From positions 620,001 to 684,000 of the forward strand of contig JASISA010000022.1 of the NCBI GenBank assembly GCA_031771865.1: DNA of 64,000 nucleotides. Direction: 5' to 3'. The position numbers were made by a program, and so were the translations under genes. The number at the start of each line of letters is the position of its first letter. The first letter of the stretch is position 1. The notes under the pieces were generated by a model. It ran no database searches and had not been told where the DNA came from. It saw only the letters and a program-made list of their open reading frames with translations. Source of the stretch: Nothophaeocryptopus gaeumannii (taxonomy: Eukaryota > Ascomycota > Dothideomycetes > Mycosphaerellales > Mycosphaerellaceae). Shown piece after piece: positions 62,585-64,000 of the stretch.

Positions 62585-63005
62585 AGTCCGAATCAATGTA
62601 TATACCGTACACCACTGAGTCTCCGCGAGCCTCGCCTGTTAAAATGGAGTCGCGCAGAAGCGAGCGAATCGAGAGATAGGTGGCACTTGCCAGATCTTAT
62701 ACAGTGCCTTGCCCGGATGACGTGTGCGCGCTTTCCTCGACTCACCTATGGTCCAAGTCCACCCATCAACAGCTTCATCGCCATTCGATCCTAATCGCCA
62801 TCATCAAATATCATCATCTTTCGCTTGCGTTGCCCATCACCATTTCTCTACACAATTACTGACAACTCACCGAAAGCTCAATATCCAATGCCGAATCTGG
62901 CCCTAAGCCTCTAGATGCCCTCCTGGCTTTCTGCCCGAATAGCAGAGCTGAGCAGCTGCCGAGCTACATACGCACTATTCTGGTCTGTTTGTCCAATACT
63001 GCAGT
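62585..63005. other. Intergenic, 421 bp
   Basis: ATP16 3' UTR and promoter of the last gene. Nothing else seen. Confidence 0.4.
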
Positions 63006-64000
63006 ATGCCAGACGGCAAGCACAAGCTGGTGAGTCATCCCATGGAAGAAGGACGTGCATGCGTGCTCAGATTGTCCAACAGCGCAGCAAGCTCTCACGG
63101 ATCTCGCGAACGACGACTACCGACCTAGACTCGCCTGGCTCAGAAACGCTTGGCCAAGAGACCGCAAGCATCGATTCCCACGATTCTGTACGAACCAAAG
63201 TGACCAAAGCGTTCAAGAAGAAGCGGTCGATCTCAAATTCACTTCGTACGCTGGTTCCGAGACGATCGCGTGCAAGCACAAGGACTACCACGGCGGACGA
63301 CCTCGAGCAGGGCAATTCGCTCACGCCTACGATCACACGCGATACGACAGTGACCAGAACAACAGTTGGATCGGACGAGTCGCCTTCCGACAGCGAAAAG
63401 GTCAGAGCAGCGGAAGAAGCGGGCTCAGTATACCCACAGAGTCAAGGCAGTTTCAGGTCTCCGAACTCTGGTCGCTTTACAGAAGATTTACCTGCGAGCC
63501 GACCGCAAGAGCAGTTCTCATACAATCCCAATCCTCCGCCGAAGATCACTCGCGCGCAACATGTCAGACGGAAGTTGAAGCGCAGCTTGATGGTAGTCGC
63601 GACGTCGATGCATCTCAAGCGGGGAATGCACTACAGCGCGACAAGCGTCCGGGCGCCATCAATGTCGCGGACCGCGTCAGGGCATTCGAACTAAAGGCTG
63701 TGCATCATCCGCTTCCAAAGCCAAACCCGACAGCCAGAAGGGTAGGACTTGAGAACAACGTCGGTGTGGAGGCAAGAACTAGCTCGCAGGATGAGAGCGT
63801 GCCGCTGGTCTTTCCCCTGCACCTTCGAAAGTTCACCAGAAGAAAGGGCGATGGAAATGCGCTGAGGCCAGAGACACCCTACTATCGATCCGAGCCTGAT
63901 GAAGATGCTGTTATTCATGCTCCACTGCCACAGCGGAACATACCGCCTGTCAGGACGCCGGTAGAAGAACAAGAGCCGGTGGAAGAGGATCAGCCGCCCA
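63006..64000 (+). CDS. Disordered protein of unknown function, 3' partial; exon/frame structure uncertain
   Basis: A likely start is ATG 63006 with a short first exon (63006-63029, MPDGKHKL) and a GTGAGT donor, joined to an exon starting at 63071 (after CTCAG) or a nearby acceptor. The frame from 63071 is a Ser/Thr/Arg-rich disordered chain (KVTKAFKKKRSISNSLRTLV, then TTADDLEQGNSLTPT) with basic patches near 63545-63640, and stops at 63694. A second frame is open from about 63076 to the window end. In its last 350 bp it has the better coding look (INVADRVRAFELKAVHHPLP, then PETPYYRSEPDEDAVIH). So either an unseen splice or an indel near 63560-63620 switches frame. Family not recognised. Confidence 0.5.

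Noticed and set aside
1..64000. CRISPR arrays, bacterial-type operons, rRNA and tRNA genes
   Set aside because: No regularly spaced direct repeats of CRISPR type, and the genome is eukaryotic. No tRNA A/B-box pair with a plausible cloverleaf was recognised by eye; a tRNAscan run would be decisive.
1..64000. A secondary-metabolite or other functional gene cluster
   Set aside because: The methyltransferase, SDR, PrpF-like isomerase, GH16 and acyl-CoA synthetase are scattered among housekeeping genes; there is no core synthase or pathway-specific regulator.

Overview
The window is nuclear DNA of a filamentous ascomycete (Pezizomycotina). The evidence is compact genes with short introns of about 45-130 bp (GT...CTAAC/CTGAC...AG), orthologues of SUP35, ERG24, FAB1, HSP90, SGF11, WHI5/NRM1 and ATP16, a heterokaryon-incompatibility (HET) remnant, and a transposon block carrying the mark of repeat-induced point mutation (RIP: CpA/TpG almost gone). 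A Dothideomycete is my guess from overall protein character; nothing in the sequence proves it.

Layout. 1-30.5 kb is gene-dense, mostly housekeeping: end of mitochondrial ribosomal uL6m, a histidine phosphatase, a Yrb30-type RanGTP-binding protein divergent from SUP35/eRF3, Sgf11 of the SAGA deubiquitinase module, sterol C-14 reductase ERG24, a SAM methyltransferase, a 585-residue unknown, a shelterin TPP1-like OB-fold protein with four C-terminal repeats, and the giant lipid kinase Fab1. Then come a HET relic and a secreted/anchored unknown. 30.5-37.1 kb holds a PrpF-family isomerase, a truncated secreted protein, HSP90, an HSDL2-like SDR and a small cysteine-rich secreted protein.

37.1-50.8 kb is the accessory part. 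A family-2 glycosyltransferase gene on the minus strand (start 45798, stop 38428) is cut in two by about 4.6 kb of nested transposons: a LINE ORF1 fragment, a RIP-saturated block, a Tc1/mariner copy, and a solo LTR with a perfect 5-bp target duplication inside that copy. Nearby is a 1.6-kb DNA transposon with perfect 38-bp terminal repeats and a TA duplication, followed by about 3 kb of decayed sequence.

50.8-64 kb is gene-dense again: a membrane-anchored GH16 enzyme, a Fat1-type acyl-CoA synthetase, an alpha/beta hydrolase, a Whi5/Nrm1-like G1/S repressor, an APH-type kinase, an Oxnad1-like reductase, ATP synthase delta (with a 23-nt exon) and the start of a disordered protein running off the end.

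There is no operon or biosynthetic cluster. The most unusual items are the TPP1-like protein with a four-fold repeat partly built from duplicated exons, and the transposon-split glycosyltransferase, where a LINE zinc-knuckle frame runs into the enzyme's C-terminal exon.
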